Shown: piece after piece, positions 13,505 to 23,405 of the stretch | Layout: each line of letters starts with the position of its first letter | Position numbering within the stretch: the first letter of the stretch is position 1 | NCBI GenBank assembly: GCA_016899975.1 | Contig: JACJJN010000010.1 | Coordinates: 1-64,000 of the forward strand | Length of the DNA stretch: 64,000 nucleotides | Direction: 5' to 3' | DNA from: Lacrimispora saccharolytica | GTDB taxonomy: Bacteria > Bacillota > Clostridia > Lachnospirales > Lachnospiraceae | Program-made: the position numbers and the translations under genes | The notes under the pieces: generated by a model | The model's input: the letters and a program-made list of their open reading frames with translations, nothing else | The model's database searches: none | Told to the model about the DNA's origin: nothing

Positions 13505-16129
13505 TTACTTATTATTCAGAGCAGCCTGTGCAGCAGCCAGACGTGCGATCGGCACACGGAATGGTGAGCAGGATACGTAGTTCAGTCCTACTTTGTGGCA
13601 GAACTCTACGGAAGACGGATCTCCGCCGTGCTCTCCGCAGATTCCCATTTTCAGGGTCGGTTTTGTAGCGCGTCCTTTTTCAGCTGCCATCTTGATCAGC
13701 TGGCCAACGCCTTCCTGATCCAGTTTCGCAAACGGATCGGACTCGTAAATCTTGTTCTCATAGTAAGAACCAAGGAATTTACCAGCGTCGTCACGGGAGA
13801 AGCCGAAGGTCATCTGAGTCAGGTCGTTGGTTCCGAAGGAGAAGAACTCTGCTTCCTCTGCAATCTGATCAGCGGTCAGTGCAGCACGCGGAATCTCGAT
13901 CATAGTACCAACATGGTAGTTGATGTACTCGCCTTTTTCCTTCATAACTTCTTCTGCTGTATTTACAACAACTTCTTTGACAAATTTAAGCTCTTTCTTC
14001 TCGCCAACCAGCGGAATCATGATCTCAGGAACGATATCGTATCCCATCTCTTCTTTCACTTCGATAGCAGCCTCGATGATTGCTCTTGTCTGCATCTTAG
14101 CGATTTCCGGATAGGTAACTGCCAGACGGCATCCACGATGACCCATCATCGGGTTGAACTCATGCAGTTCATCACATCTAGCCTGTACTTCTTCCGGTGT
14201 CAGACCCATATCTTCTGCCAGAGCTTTGATATCTTCTGCAGCAGTCGGAACAAACTCATGCAGCGGCGGATCCAGATAACGTACAGTCATCGGACGGCCT
14301 TTCAGAGCTTTGTACATTGCCTTGAAGTCCTCTTTCTGATAAGGGATCAGCTCGTTCAGAGCTGCTTCTCTCTCTTCTACAGAATCAGACAGGATCATCT
14401 TACGGATCTTCGGAATACGCTCCGGATCGAAGAACATATGCTCGGTACGGCAAAGGCCGATTCCCTCTGCACCAAGTTTTACAGCGTTCTCGGTATCTGC
14501 CGGTGTATCTGCATTGGTACGAACCTGCAGTTTACGGAACTGATCTGCCCAGCGCATGATACGTCCGAAGTTTCCGCCTACGGAAGCTTCTACAGTCTTG
14601 ATATCGCCTTTGTAGATCTTACCTGTGGTTCCATCCAGAGAAATGTAATCTCCTTCATGGAAAGTATATCCGCCAAGTTCGAAATATTTTGCTTCTTCAT
14701 CAATCTTGATCTCACCGCATCCGGATACACAGCAGGTTCCCATACCACGTGCAACAACAGCTGCGTGGGAGGTCATACCACCGCGTACGGTCAGGATACC
14801 TTCCGATGCATGCATACCCTCGATATCTTCCGGAGAGGTCTCCAGACGAACCAGGATAACTCTTTCACCTTTCTCATGAGCAGCTTTTGCTTCATCAGCG
14901 GTGAAGTATACTTTACCAGCCGCAGCTCCCGGAGATGCCGGCAGAGCGGAACCGATTACTTCGCCTGCTTTCAGAGCAGCCGCATCGAAGGTCGGATGCA
15001 GCAGCTGATCCAGGGATTTCGCATCGATACGGCATACAGCCTCTTCCGGTGTGATCATTCCCTCGTCTACCAGGTCACAAGCGATCTGGATAGCAGCCGG
15101 AGCAGTTCTCTTTCCGTTACGTGTCTGCAGGAAGAACAGTTTGCCTTCCTGGATGGTGAATTCCATATCCTGCATATCGCGGTAATGGTTTTCCAGTTTC
15201 ATGGCAAGGCTCATAAACTGATTGTAGCACTGCGGCAGATCCTCAGCCAGCTTGCTGATTGGCTGCGGAGTGCGGACACCGGCTACAACATCCTCGCCCT
15301 GTGCATTGATCAGGTACTCACCAAAGATACCTTTTGCACCGGTAGACGGGTTACGGGTAAATGCAACACCTGTTCCGGAGGTATCACCCATGTTTCCGAA
15401 TACCATGGTCTGTACGTTTACGGCTGTTCCCCAATCGCCCGGGATATCGTTCATACGACGGTAAACGATAGCACGCGGATTGTCCCAGGAACGGAATACG
15501 GCTTTTACAGCCTCCATCAGCTGTTCCTTCGGATCCTGCGGGAACTCAGCGCCGTTCATATTTTCAGAATAAACAGCTTTAAATCTCTTAACCAGTTCTT
15601 TCAGATCGTCGGTAGTCAGTTCGGTGTCGTAATGAACGCCTTTTGCCTCTTTCACTTCGTCGATGATCTTCTCGAAGAAAGATTTCGGAACTTCCATAAC
15701 TACGTCTGAGAACATCTGGATAAATCTTCTGTAAGAGTCATATGCGAATCTCGGATTTCCGGTCTTCTTTGCGAAGCCTTCTACGGATACGTCATTCAGA
15801 CCCAGGTTCAGGATAGTATCCATCATACCAGGCATGGATGCTCTAGCTCCGGAACGAACGGATACCAGCAGCGGATTCTCGGTGTCTCCGAATTTCTTTC
15901 CGTTCTCCTGCTCCAGCCATGTCATTGCCTCGAAGATCTGATTCTGGATTTCTTCTGTGATCTTCTTTCCGCTCTCATAGTAATTTGTGCAGGCCTCTGT
16001 TGTAACTGTGAAGCCCTGCGGAATCGGCATGCCAAGATTGGTCATCTCTGCCAGGTTGGCACCTTTACCACCAAGAAGGTTTCTCATATTGGCGTTACCT
16101 TCATTGAATAAGTAAACCCATTTTGCCAT
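13505..16129 (-). CDS. ppdK: Pyruvate, phosphate dikinase
   Basis: An 874-residue enzyme of full family length that interconverts PEP + AMP + PPi and pyruvate + ATP + Pi. The N-terminal ATP-grasp region holds GGKGANLAEM. The swivelling phosphohistidine domain has GGMTSHAAVVARGMG with catalytic His455. The C-terminal TIM barrel carries the PEP/pyruvate site, including a Cys in GICGEHGG. It has its own promoter (16332-16359) and a strong terminator. The gene upstream encodes a phosphofructokinase with PPi-type residues, so the pair suggests PPi-linked glycolysis in which PPDK makes ATP from PEP. Confidence 0.97.
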   Translation of the reverse strand: MAKWVYLFNEGNANMRNLLGGKGANLAEMTNLGMPIPQGFTVTTEACTNYYESGKKITEEIQNQIFEAMTWLEQENGKKFGDTENPLLVSVRSGARASMPGMMDTILNLGLNDVSVEGFAKKTGNPRFAYDSYRRFIQMFSDVVMEVPKSFFEKIIDEVKEAKGVHYDTELTTDDLKELVKRFKAVYSENMNGAEFPQDPKEQLMEAVKAVFRSWDNPRAIVYRRMNDIPGDWGTAVNVQTMVFGNMGDTSGTGVAFTRNPSTGAKGIFGEYLINAQGEDVVAGVRTPQPISKLAEDLPQCYNQFMSLAMKLENHYRDMQDMEFTIQEGKLFFLQTRNGKRTAPAAIQIACDLVDEGMITPEEAVCRIDAKSLDQLLHPTFDAAALKAGEVIGSALPASPGAAAGKVYFTADEAKAAHEKGERVILVRLETSPEDIEGMHASEGILTVRGGMTSHAAVVARGMGTCCVSGCGEIKIDEEAKYFELGGYTFHEGDYISLDGTTGKIYKGDIKTVEASVGGNFGRIMRWADQFRKLQVRTNADTPADTENAVKLGAEGIGLCRTEHMFFDPERIPKIRKMILSDSVEEREAALNELIPYQKEDFKAMYKALKGRPMTVRYLDPPLHEFVPTAAEDIKALAEDMGLTPEEVQARCDELHEFNPMMGHRGCRLAVTYPEIAKMQTRAIIEAAIEVKEEMGYDIVPEIMIPLVGEKKELKFVKEVVVNTAEEVMKEKGEYINYHVGTMIEIPRAALTADQIAEEAEFFSFGTNDLTQMTFGFSRDDAGKFLGSYYENKIYESDPFAKLDQEGVGQLIKMAAEKGRATKPTLKMGICGEHGGDPSSVEFCHKVGLNYVSCSPFRVPIARLAAAQAALNNK

Positions 16130-16331
16130 AGTTACTTTTCCTCCTAAATAATGATTTGATTATAGTAGAGTATCCTCTCTATGTACTGCCCCGATCCTGC
16201 CTGATGCGAAACGGTCTGCCAGCCTGTCCCACTGCCTGACCGGGCCATTTTCTGTGCCTGAAATCCACTCTTTGATTCGCAGACACACACCAGAGCTGAC
16301 GTTACCGACAGCCCTAGCATCGCACACATTT

Positions 16332-16359
16332 ATTTTACCATAAGTACGTCTTTAGTCAA
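16332..16359 (-). promoter_or_regulatory. Sigma-A promoter of ppdK
   Basis: Minus strand TTGACT (16359-16354), a 16-bp spacer and TAAAAT (16337-16332). It gives a leader of roughly 195 nt before the ppdK start, in which I see no clear riboswitch. Confidence 0.75.
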
Positions 16360-16383
16360 TGAAAAAACTGCCAATTTTCTACA

Positions 16384-17634
16384 TTATTTCTTGTGCTTTG
16401 TGTCTAATACCAGGTGTCTTGGAAGACCGTTTACCATAATCGGCTGGTAGTCTCCCTGGATCAGAGGCTTCACATAATCGATAAAGTCTTTGGTCACATA
16501 ATCCCCTTCCCGGTTCAGCCACTCTCTCGGCACCAGTTTCTCCTCATTAGCAATCCGGTGAACGTCATAAATTCCCGCGGAACTCATATACGGATCATCG
16601 GCGATACGGTCGATGACAACCATCTTTCCGGTATCCCCTTCATCTGCCGCCTTGACTGCCGCTCCGCCTACCATAAACGCTTCATCGATATCCACACGGG
16701 ATGCGATGTGGGACGCACTTCTCTGCAGCGTGGAGAATTCCACACTTCTGGTCTTGCATCCAATCTCCGCAGCCAGGAAGCCTGCAAGATATGCGGCCGT
16801 TCCCTGAAGCTGCTTATGTCCGAACGCGTCCACATAATCTCCGCCTCCGGAAAGTTCACACACGTATCTGCCGTCCGCAAGGTGAATGCCTTCCGATACC
16901 GCTATCACAATGGAGGTTTTCTTTTTCAGCAGTTCCTTTACCTTTTTCAGGAATTTCTGAATATCGAAATCCACTTCCGGCAGATAAATCAGATCCGGTC
17001 CTTCACATTCCTCCGTTTTTGCCAGCGCCGTAGCTCCGGTGAGCCATCCCGCATTGCGCCCCATGACCTCGATCACCGTGATCATTGGTTTGTCATAGGT
17101 CAGGCCCAGTGCGTCGCGGATCACTTCCTTGGTGGATGCTCCGATGTATTTGGCTGCGCTTCCGAATCCCGGTGTATGGTCTGTCAGCGCCAGGTCATTG
17201 TCGATCGTTTTCGGCACACCGAGGAATTTCTGCGGCTGTCCGGTCAGAATTCCGTAATCACTCAGCTTTTTGATCGTGTCCATGGAATCATTGCCGCCGA
17301 TATAGATAAACGCCTCAATATCAAGACGGTTCAGGATTTCGAAGATTTTCTCAAAGATTTCCCGGTTCTCATGGATCTCCGGCAGTTTATAACGGCAGGA
17401 ACCGAGAAAAGCGGAAGGCGTCCGCTTCAGGAGTTCAATGTCCAGTTCCGAATGGATCTGGGTGGACAGATCCACATATTTTTCATCCAGAAGTCCCTGA
17501 ATGCCGTGAAGCATACCGTATACTTTGTGAAAACCACGTTCCTTCGCATTTTTATATACGCCGGCCAATGAGGAATTGATCACGGATGTCGGTCCTCCGG
17601 ACTGTCCTACGATAATATTTCTTTTTTTCTTCAT
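16384..17634 (-). CDS. 6-phosphofructokinase, probably PPi-dependent
   Basis: A 416-residue phosphofructokinase. At the phosphoryl-donor site it has GGNDS (113-117): Asp116 fills the position that is Gly in ATP-using enzymes. PKTIDND (141-147) puts Lys142 where ATP enzymes have Gly. The Asp/Lys pair is the known determinant of PPi use. MGRNAGW is the fructose-6-phosphate site motif. ATP use cannot be excluded from sequence alone, and the Asn at 115 in place of the usual Asp is unusual. It has its own promoter (17678-17707) and AGGAGG site, and lies directly upstream of ppdK. Confidence 0.88.
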   Translation of the reverse strand: MKKKRNIIVGQSGGPTSVINSSLAGVYKNAKERGFHKVYGMLHGIQGLLDEKYVDLSTQIHSELDIELLKRTPSAFLGSCRYKLPEIHENREIFEKIFEILNRLDIEAFIYIGGNDSMDTIKKLSDYGILTGQPQKFLGVPKTIDNDLALTDHTPGFGSAAKYIGASTKEVIRDALGLTYDKPMITVIEVMGRNAGWLTGATALAKTEECEGPDLIYLPEVDFDIQKFLKKVKELLKKKTSIVIAVSEGIHLADGRYVCELSGGGDYVDAFGHKQLQGTAAYLAGFLAAEIGCKTRSVEFSTLQRSASHIASRVDIDEAFMVGGAAVKAADEGDTGKMVVIDRIADDPYMSSAGIYDVHRIANEEKLVPREWLNREGDYVTKDFIDYVKPLIQGDYQPIMVNGLPRHLVLDTKHKK

Positions 17635-17677
17635 AATGTACGACCTCCTGTTACATTTGCATGATGCGCTTAGTGGT

Positions 17678-17707
17678 ATTATAGCAGAGTGCCAGCAGTT
17701 TTTACAA
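17678..17707 (-). promoter_or_regulatory. Sigma-A promoter of the phosphofructokinase gene
   Basis: Minus strand TTGTAA (17707-17702), an 18-bp spacer and TATAAT (17683-17678), about 45 nt upstream of the ATG with CAGGAGG in between. Confidence 0.75.
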
Positions 17708-17795
17708 TATGTTTTTGTGATTTGTTATATTTTTTCAACTTTTTTGACTGTTTATACAGTAAAAATAACATAATCGTTCAATCACAGAAAAAAGC

Positions 17796-17878
17796 AAAAT
17801 GACCGATTTTTCATCCGGACGCCATGTGCAAAGTCCTATACCTGCACAGAAGCCGCCCGAATGTGAATCGGTCATTTT
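17796..17878 (-). terminator. Long-stem terminator of uppP
   Basis: AAAATGACCGATT (17796-17808) pairs perfectly with 17866-17878, 13 bp. The 57-nt insert contains a further TGTGCA/TGCACA stem, so the whole region can fold as one long hairpin. On the minus strand it starts 2 nt after the uppP stop and ends in T-rich sequence. Confidence 0.7.
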
Positions 17879-17880
17879 CT

Positions 17881-18786
17881 TTAATTTATCAGTGTTTTTA
17901 TGCCGAAATAGATCAATACAATGGCTCCAAGAACAATCCGGTACCATCCAAACACTTTGAAATCATGCTTTTTGATATATTTCATCAGGAACTTGATCGC
18001 AAATACGGAAACCACAAAAGCGACCGCCATTCCAAGAACCAGCATACCCACTTCCACTCCTGTGAAAGAAAATCCATGGCTCAGGATCTTCAGAAGACTT
18101 GCCCCAAACATAACCGGGATTGCCAGGAAAAACGTGTACTCAGCCGCGAGCTCTCTGGAGGTTCCCAGCAGGATTCCTCCGATGATCGTCGCGCCGGAAC
18201 GGGAAGTTCCCGGAATGATTGACAGAAGCTGGAACACACCGATCAGAAGAGCTGTCTTCCAGTCGATCTCACGGATTTTCTTCATCCGCGGCTTTCTGGT
18301 TTTGTTATAGTTCTCGATCACGATGAAAAGGATGCCGTAGATGATCAGCGTCAGCGCAACCACTACATAGTTCATCAAGTGTGCTTCGATCCAGTCGTTA
18401 AACAGAAGGCCTATCACAGCCGCCGGCAGACAGGATACGGCAATTTTCAGCCACATCACGATCTTATTCATATAGAAGTAATTATCGGCAAAATTCTGGA
18501 ATTTTGCAAGAGCCGGAACATCACTTGGATTTGCGAAATAGCTCTTCTCTCTCCTTTTTGCCTTTGTGTGGAACGGCCACAGGTCCCAGAAATAGATTAC
18601 GACAACGGCCAGGATCGCTCCCAGCTGGATCACTACCTCAAACACATTCATGAAATCCGCGTCCGCCTTCAGCGGAAAGATCTCATTGACCAGTATCATG
18701 TGGCCGGTGCTGCTGATTGGAAGCCATTCGGTGATTCCCTCTACGATACCAAGCAGAACAACCTTCAGCCATTCAATAAATTCCAT
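17881..18786 (-). CDS. uppP: Undecaprenyl-diphosphatase
   Basis: A 301-residue polytopic membrane enzyme of the UppP/BacA family. It dephosphorylates undecaprenyl-PP to recycle the lipid carrier used for peptidoglycan and surface glycans. The two signature loops are EGITEWLPISSTGHM (about residues 16-30) and PGTSRSGATI (about 191-200), supplying the acidic and Arg/Ser active-site residues. It is slightly longer than typical (about 270) because of a charged cytoplasmic loop near residues 70-100. It is monocistronic here. Function fits the lipid-linked glycan clusters further along, though it is not linked to them in an operon. Confidence 0.95.
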   Translation of the reverse strand: MEFIEWLKVVLLGIVEGITEWLPISSTGHMILVNEIFPLKADADFMNVFEVVIQLGAILAVVVIYFWDLWPFHTKAKRREKSYFANPSDVPALAKFQNFADNYFYMNKIVMWLKIAVSCLPAAVIGLLFNDWIEAHLMNYVVVALTLIIYGILFIVIENYNKTRKPRMKKIREIDWKTALLIGVFQLLSIIPGTSRSGATIIGGILLGTSRELAAEYTFFLAIPVMFGASLLKILSHGFSFTGVEVGMLVLGMAVAFVVSVFAIKFLMKYIKKHDFKVFGWYRIVLGAIVLIYFGIKTLIN

Positions 18787-18859
18787 TTGCTGTACCTCTC
18801 TTACTCTCTTTTTCTCTTTTGACGCTATTTACAACTTATCACATTCTTCCCAAAATTAC

Positions 18860-19020
18860 AATAGGTGGGGACGAAAAGACCGTGGGAAGACCGGGCAGGC
18901 AGGCGGGGGCGTTCTGGAATGCGTGCTCACTCCGACATTCGGACGATGCGGGCGGGGTGTTCGCCGGGGCAAAGAGCGCGCTTCTGGGGTGTCTCTCCGG
19001 TTGATTTTGGGTTGTATACA
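18860..19020. other. GC-rich intergenic stretch without a supported gene
   Basis: Most of the 336-bp gap 18787-19122 is a GC- and G-rich (plus strand) segment unlike its T-rich surroundings. Short frames run through it on both strands, but none has a ribosome site or recognisable protein features. It may be a decayed or dispersed repeat. No promoter for uppP could be placed with confidence. Confidence 0.4.
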
Positions 19021-19021
19021 G

Positions 19022-19058
19022 AAACAGGCAGGACATCTTGGAGGTGTCCTGCCTGTTT
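19022..19058 (-). terminator. carAB terminator
   Basis: AAACAGGCAGGACA (19022-19035) and TGTCCTGCCTGTTT (19045-19058) make a perfect 14-bp stem with a 9-nt loop, 65 nt past the carB stop. The plus-strand side is also T-rich, so it may work both ways. Confidence 0.82.
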
Positions 19059-19122
19059 CTTCTTTTTACGCTGATTATTTTGTTACTTATAATCTGTATC
19101 TGTTTTCCTGATCTTCAATCAG

Positions 19123-22100
19123 TTATCGTTTGTCGATGGTCGCAATATCGATCAGGGTCAGTTTTTTGACGTCTGTGTTTTCCAGACTGGTTACCAGCGC
19201 GGTTGCGGTATCCAGGGAAGTCAGGACGTTGACGCCTGTCTCGATGGCATTTCGGCGGATGATAAAGCCGTCTTTTGCATGTTCGATTCCCTGGGACGGG
19301 GTGTCGATGACAAGATCGATCTTGTGGCCCAGGATCAGGTCCATCAGATTCGGGGACGGCTGTTCCAGTTTGTTGGTGCGGACTGCGTCTACGCCGTTTT
19401 CCTGCAGTATTTTGGCTGTGCCCCGGGTCGCATAGATGCGGTAGCCGATTTTCTGGAACCGCTGTGCGATAGGGATGATATCCTGTTTGTCCTCGTCTTT
19501 GACGGTGATGATCATATTTTTATGCTTCGGAAGATTAATGCCTGCGCCAAGGAATGCTTTGTACAGCGCTTCGTTGAAGGTCTTGGCGATTCCCAGGCAT
19601 TCTCCGGTGGATTTCATCTCCGGTCCCAGGGTGATGTCTGCGCCGCGGATCTTCTCGAAGGAGAATACCGGCATCTTGATGGCGATGTAGTCGGCTTCTT
19701 TCTGCAGTCCCGGCTCGTATCCCATCTCACGGATGGTTTTGCCCAGGATCACCTGTGTTGCCAGCGGTACGATCGGGATTCCGGTTACTTTGCTGATATA
19801 AGGCACGGTTCTGGAAGAACGTGGATTTACCTCGATCACGTAGACATCCTCACCGCATACGATAAACTGGATATTGATCATTCCGATGACATGCAGGGAT
19901 TTCGCAAGTCTTCTGGTGTACTCTACGATGGTTTCCTTAGCGTTCTCGCTGATGGACTGTGCAGGATATACGGAAATACTGTCTCCGGAGTGTACGCCGG
20001 CGCGCTCGATGTGTTCCATGATTCCAGGAATCAGGATATCTGTACCGTCGCATACAGCATCTACCTCAATTTCCTTGCCCTGCAGGTATTTGTCTACCAG
20101 GATCGGGTGCTCCTGTGCGATCCGGTTGATGATTCCGATAAACTCATCGATATCTTCATCACTGATCGCGATCTGCATGCCCTGTCCTCCAAGTACATAG
20201 GACGGACGTACCAGTACCGGATAACCCAGCTCATTGGCAGCTTTCTTTGCTTCTTCCGCGGTAAATACGGTATGTCCGGACGGACGCGGGATCTCACATT
20301 TCTCCAGGATCGCGTCGAACAGCTCACGGTCTTCCGCGGCGTCTACGTTCTCTGCAGAAGTTCCAAGGATCGGAACGCCCATCTTGATCAGTGCCTGCGT
20401 CAGCTTGATCGCAGTCTGTCCGCCGAACTGTACCACTGCACCGTCCGGTTTCTCAATGTTAACAATATTTTCTACATCTTCCGGTGTCAGCGGCTCGAAA
20501 TACAGTTTGTCTGCAATGTCAAAGTCCGTGCTGACGGTTTCCGGGTTGTTGTTGATGATGATCGTCTCATATCCGGCTTTCTTGAATGCCCAGGTACAGT
20601 GTACGGAACAGAAGTCGAACTCGATTCCCTGTCCGATACGGATCGGGCCGGAGCCAAGTACCAGAACTTTCTTTCTGTCATGGGTCTCAACCGCTTCGTT
20701 CTCACCGCCGTACACGGAATAATAATACGGTGTAGTGGCAGCAAACTCTGCCGCACAGGTATCTACCATCTTGTAGGCAGCGGTAATATCATACTCTCTG
20801 CGCAGGGCTTTGATCTCATTCTCCGTCTTTCCGGTGAGATTTGCGATCACATAGTCCGGGAACTCAAGACGTTTCGCTTCACGCAGCAGATCCTCGGTCA
20901 GTTCCTTTGTCTTCAGCGCCTGCTCCATCTCTACCAGGATCGCGATCTTGTCAATAAACCATACGTCGATCTTTGTGATGGCATGGATCTGTTCGTAGGA
21001 AATGCCGCGGCGCACTGCCTCTGCAATTCTCCAGATTCGCATATCATCGACGATGGACAGTTCTTTCACCAGTTCTTCTTCAGTCAGTCCTGTGAAATCG
21101 TAGGACATCAGAGAATCCACATGCTGCTCCAGGGAACGGATCGCTTTCATCAGCGCGCCCTCAAAGCTGTTGCAGATACTCATAACCTCACCGGTTGCCT
21201 TCATCTGTGTGGTCAGCGTACGTTTCGCGCTGATAAACTTATCGAATGGAAGACGCGGGAGTTTTACGACACAGTAGTCCAGCATCGGCTCAAAGCTTGC
21301 GTAAGTCTTGCCTGTGATGGCATTCGGGATCTCATCCAGAGTATATCCCAGAGCGATCTTTGCCGCTACCTTTGCGATCGGGTATCCGGTCGCCTTGGAA
21401 GCCAGCGCGGAAGAACGGCTGACACGCGGGTTTACCTCGATGACGCAGTATTCAAAGCTGTCCGGATTCAGTGCGTACTGCACGTTACATCCTCCGGTGA
21501 TGCCCAGCTCGGTGATAATGTTCAGCGCAGAAGTACGCAGCATCTGGTACTCCTTGTCGCCCAGGGTCTGGGATGGAGCCACTACGATACTGTCTCCGGT
21601 GTGAACGCCGACCGGGTCAATGTTTTCCATATTACATACGGTGATGCAGTTTCCTGCACTGTCGCGCATTACTTCATACTCGATTTCTTTCCATCCGGCT
21701 ATGCAGCGCTCTACCAGAACCTCGCCCACACGGGAGAGACGCAGACCGTTGGAAAGAATCTCGATCAGCTGCTCCTCATCATAAGCGATACCGCCGCCGC
21801 TTCCGCCCAGGGTGTAAGCCGGACGAAGCACAACCGGATAGCCGATCTTATTGGTGAATTCAATACCGGTCTCCACATCATGTACCACCAGAGATGCCGC
21901 TACCGGCTCACCGATTTTTTCCATCGTATCCTTGAATTCCTGACGGTCCTCTGCTTTCTTGATCGTCTGAGAGGTGGTTCCGATCAGGCGGACGTTGTGC
22001 TCACGCAGGAATCCGCATTCTTCCAGTTCCATCGCCAGGTTCAGTCCCGCCTGTCCTCCCAGGGTGGGAAGAACGCTGTCCGGCTGTTCCTTGATGATCA

Positions 22101-22329
22101 GCTGCTCCACAACCTCTACGGTCAGCGGCTCAATGTAAACACGATCTGCGATATCCTTGTCGGTCATAATGGTCGCAGGATTGGAGTTCAGAAGCACAAC
22201 CTCGATGCCTTCCTCTTTCAGGGAACGGCAGGCCTGTGTTCCTGCGTAGTCAAACTCTGCAGCCTGTCCGATAACGATCGGACCGGAACCAATGACCAGT
22301 ACTTTTTTAATCTCAGGATTCTTTGGCAT
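19123..22329 (-). CDS. carB: Carbamoyl-phosphate synthase large subunit
   Basis: A 1068-residue synthetase subunit that makes carbamoyl phosphate from bicarbonate, ammonia and two ATP, for pyrimidine and arginine synthesis. It shows the duplicated architecture: two ATP-grasp halves each starting with a GSGPI-IGQ-EFDY/FC motif (near residues 13 and 560). Each half has ATP-site segments such as RPAYTLGGSGGG and RPSYVLGGQGM, and an MGS-like allosteric domain closes the C-terminus. Its ATG shares one base with the carA stop (TAATG), so translation is coupled. Confidence 0.98.
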   Translation of the reverse strand: MPKNPEIKKVLVIGSGPIVIGQAAEFDYAGTQACRSLKEEGIEVVLLNSNPATIMTDKDIADRVYIEPLTVEVVEQLIIKEQPDSVLPTLGGQAGLNLAMELEECGFLREHNVRLIGTTSQTIKKAEDRQEFKDTMEKIGEPVAASLVVHDVETGIEFTNKIGYPVVLRPAYTLGGSGGGIAYDEEQLIEILSNGLRLSRVGEVLVERCIAGWKEIEYEVMRDSAGNCITVCNMENIDPVGVHTGDSIVVAPSQTLGDKEYQMLRTSALNIITELGITGGCNVQYALNPDSFEYCVIEVNPRVSRSSALASKATGYPIAKVAAKIALGYTLDEIPNAITGKTYASFEPMLDYCVVKLPRLPFDKFISAKRTLTTQMKATGEVMSICNSFEGALMKAIRSLEQHVDSLMSYDFTGLTEEELVKELSIVDDMRIWRIAEAVRRGISYEQIHAITKIDVWFIDKIAILVEMEQALKTKELTEDLLREAKRLEFPDYVIANLTGKTENEIKALRREYDITAAYKMVDTCAAEFAATTPYYYSVYGGENEAVETHDRKKVLVLGSGPIRIGQGIEFDFCSVHCTWAFKKAGYETIIINNNPETVSTDFDIADKLYFEPLTPEDVENIVNIEKPDGAVVQFGGQTAIKLTQALIKMGVPILGTSAENVDAAEDRELFDAILEKCEIPRPSGHTVFTAEEAKKAANELGYPVLVRPSYVLGGQGMQIAISDEDIDEFIGIINRIAQEHPILVDKYLQGKEIEVDAVCDGTDILIPGIMEHIERAGVHSGDSISVYPAQSISENAKETIVEYTRRLAKSLHVIGMINIQFIVCGEDVYVIEVNPRSSRTVPYISKVTGIPIVPLATQVILGKTIREMGYEPGLQKEADYIAIKMPVFSFEKIRGADITLGPEMKSTGECLGIAKTFNEALYKAFLGAGINLPKHKNMIITVKDEDKQDIIPIAQRFQKIGYRIYATRGTAKILQENGVDAVRTNKLEQPSPNLMDLILGHKIDLVIDTPSQGIEHAKDGFIIRRNAIETGVNVLTSLDTATALVTSLENTDVKKLTLIDIATIDKR

Positions 22330-23405
22330 TACTGATTACCTCCCATCATCTGTAAGAAACGGTCAAACAGGTATCCGGAATCCTGTGGTCCAGGGCATGC
22401 CTCCGGATGGAACTGAACGGTGAAAATATTCTTTCCGGTGTATTTCAGTCCTTCGTTGGTACCGTCGTTGACGTTGATAAATGCAGGTACGGCAACCTTC
22501 GGATCAAGGTTGTCCGTATCTACCACGTAACCGTGGTTCTGAGATGAAATGTAGACGCGTCCGGTCTCCAGATCCTTCACCGGATGGTTGCCTCCGCGGT
22601 GTCCGTATTTCATCTTATGGGTATCCGCGCCGTTTGCCAGCGCCATCAGCTGATGTCCCAGACAGATCGCGAAGATCGGCACATCAGACTGATACAGCTT
22701 TTTGATCTCTTCAATGACCGTCGTACATTCCTTCGGATCTCCAGGGCCGTTGGAAAGCATGATTCCATCCGGCTGATCCGCCAGGATCTCCTCCGCGCTT
22801 GTCAGTGCAGGATAAATCGTAACCTGGCATCCTCTCTCATTCAGAGAACGTGCGATGTTGTTCTTTGCTCCCAGATCCAGAAGGGCTACTTTGTAACCGT
22901 CCCCTTTCAGCACGCTCTTTTCGCTGCAGGTTACTTTTTCTACTACTTTTCCGGTATTATATGCTTTTAACTTTGGAATGATTTCATCGAGATTATAATT
23001 TTCATTGGTGGTAATCATACCGTTCATGGTGCCTTTTTCGCGAAGAATCTTCGTCAAAGCTCTGGTATCAATTCCGGCGATCCCTGGAATATCGAATTTT
23101 TTCAGGAAATTCTGAATCGTATCCTGTGAACGGAAATTACTCGGCATTCTGGACAATTCTCTTACAATATATCCGTCCGGCCATGGCCGAAGGGACTCCT
23201 GATCCTCATAACAGATTCCATAATTACCGATGAGCGGATAAGTCATGCATACCGCCTGTCCTGCATAGGATGGGTCAGTGAGCACTTCCAGATATCCGGT
23301 CATGGACGTATTAAATACGATTTCACTGATAATTTCCTTCTGTGAACCAATGCTGGTTCCCGTAAAGACGTGTCCATCTTCCAATATTAGAAAAGCTTTC
23401 ATCAT
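22329..23405 (-). CDS. carA: Carbamoyl-phosphate synthase small subunit
   Basis: A 358-residue glutamine amidotransferase subunit that feeds ammonia to CarB. The N-terminal half is the CarA-specific domain and the C-terminal half a class I GATase. Nucleophile Cys248 lies in FAICLGHQ, with His333 and Glu335 in QFHPEA. Two consecutive ATG codons (23405 and 23402) follow GGTGGA; the second gives the usual N-terminus MKAFLILEDG and is equally likely. The gene is followed by carB with a 1-nt overlap. No PyrR-type attenuator is obvious in the leader. Confidence 0.97.
   Translation of the reverse strand: MMKAFLILEDGHVFTGTSIGSQKEIISEIVFNTSMTGYLEVLTDPSYAGQAVCMTYPLIGNYGICYEDQESLRPWPDGYIVRELSRMPSNFRSQDTIQNFLKKFDIPGIAGIDTRALTKILREKGTMNGMITTNENYNLDEIIPKLKAYNTGKVVEKVTCSEKSVLKGDGYKVALLDLGAKNNIARSLNERGCQVTIYPALTSAEEILADQPDGIMLSNGPGDPKECTTVIEEIKKLYQSDVPIFAICLGHQLMALANGADTHKMKYGHRGGNHPVKDLETGRVYISSQNHGYVVDTDNLDPKVAVPAFINVNDGTNEGLKYTGKNIFTVQFHPEACPGPQDSGYLFDRFLQMMGGNQ

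Noticed and set aside
13595-15709. 704-residue open frame opposite ppdK
   Set aside because: Antisense shadow of the highly conserved PPDK coding region; rich in Cys, His and Phe with no protein-family features.
19279-22335. 1018-residue open frame on the plus strand opposite carB
   Set aside because: It is a codon-bias shadow of carB: no ribosome site, no recognisable domains, and the opposite strand encodes a complete CarB.
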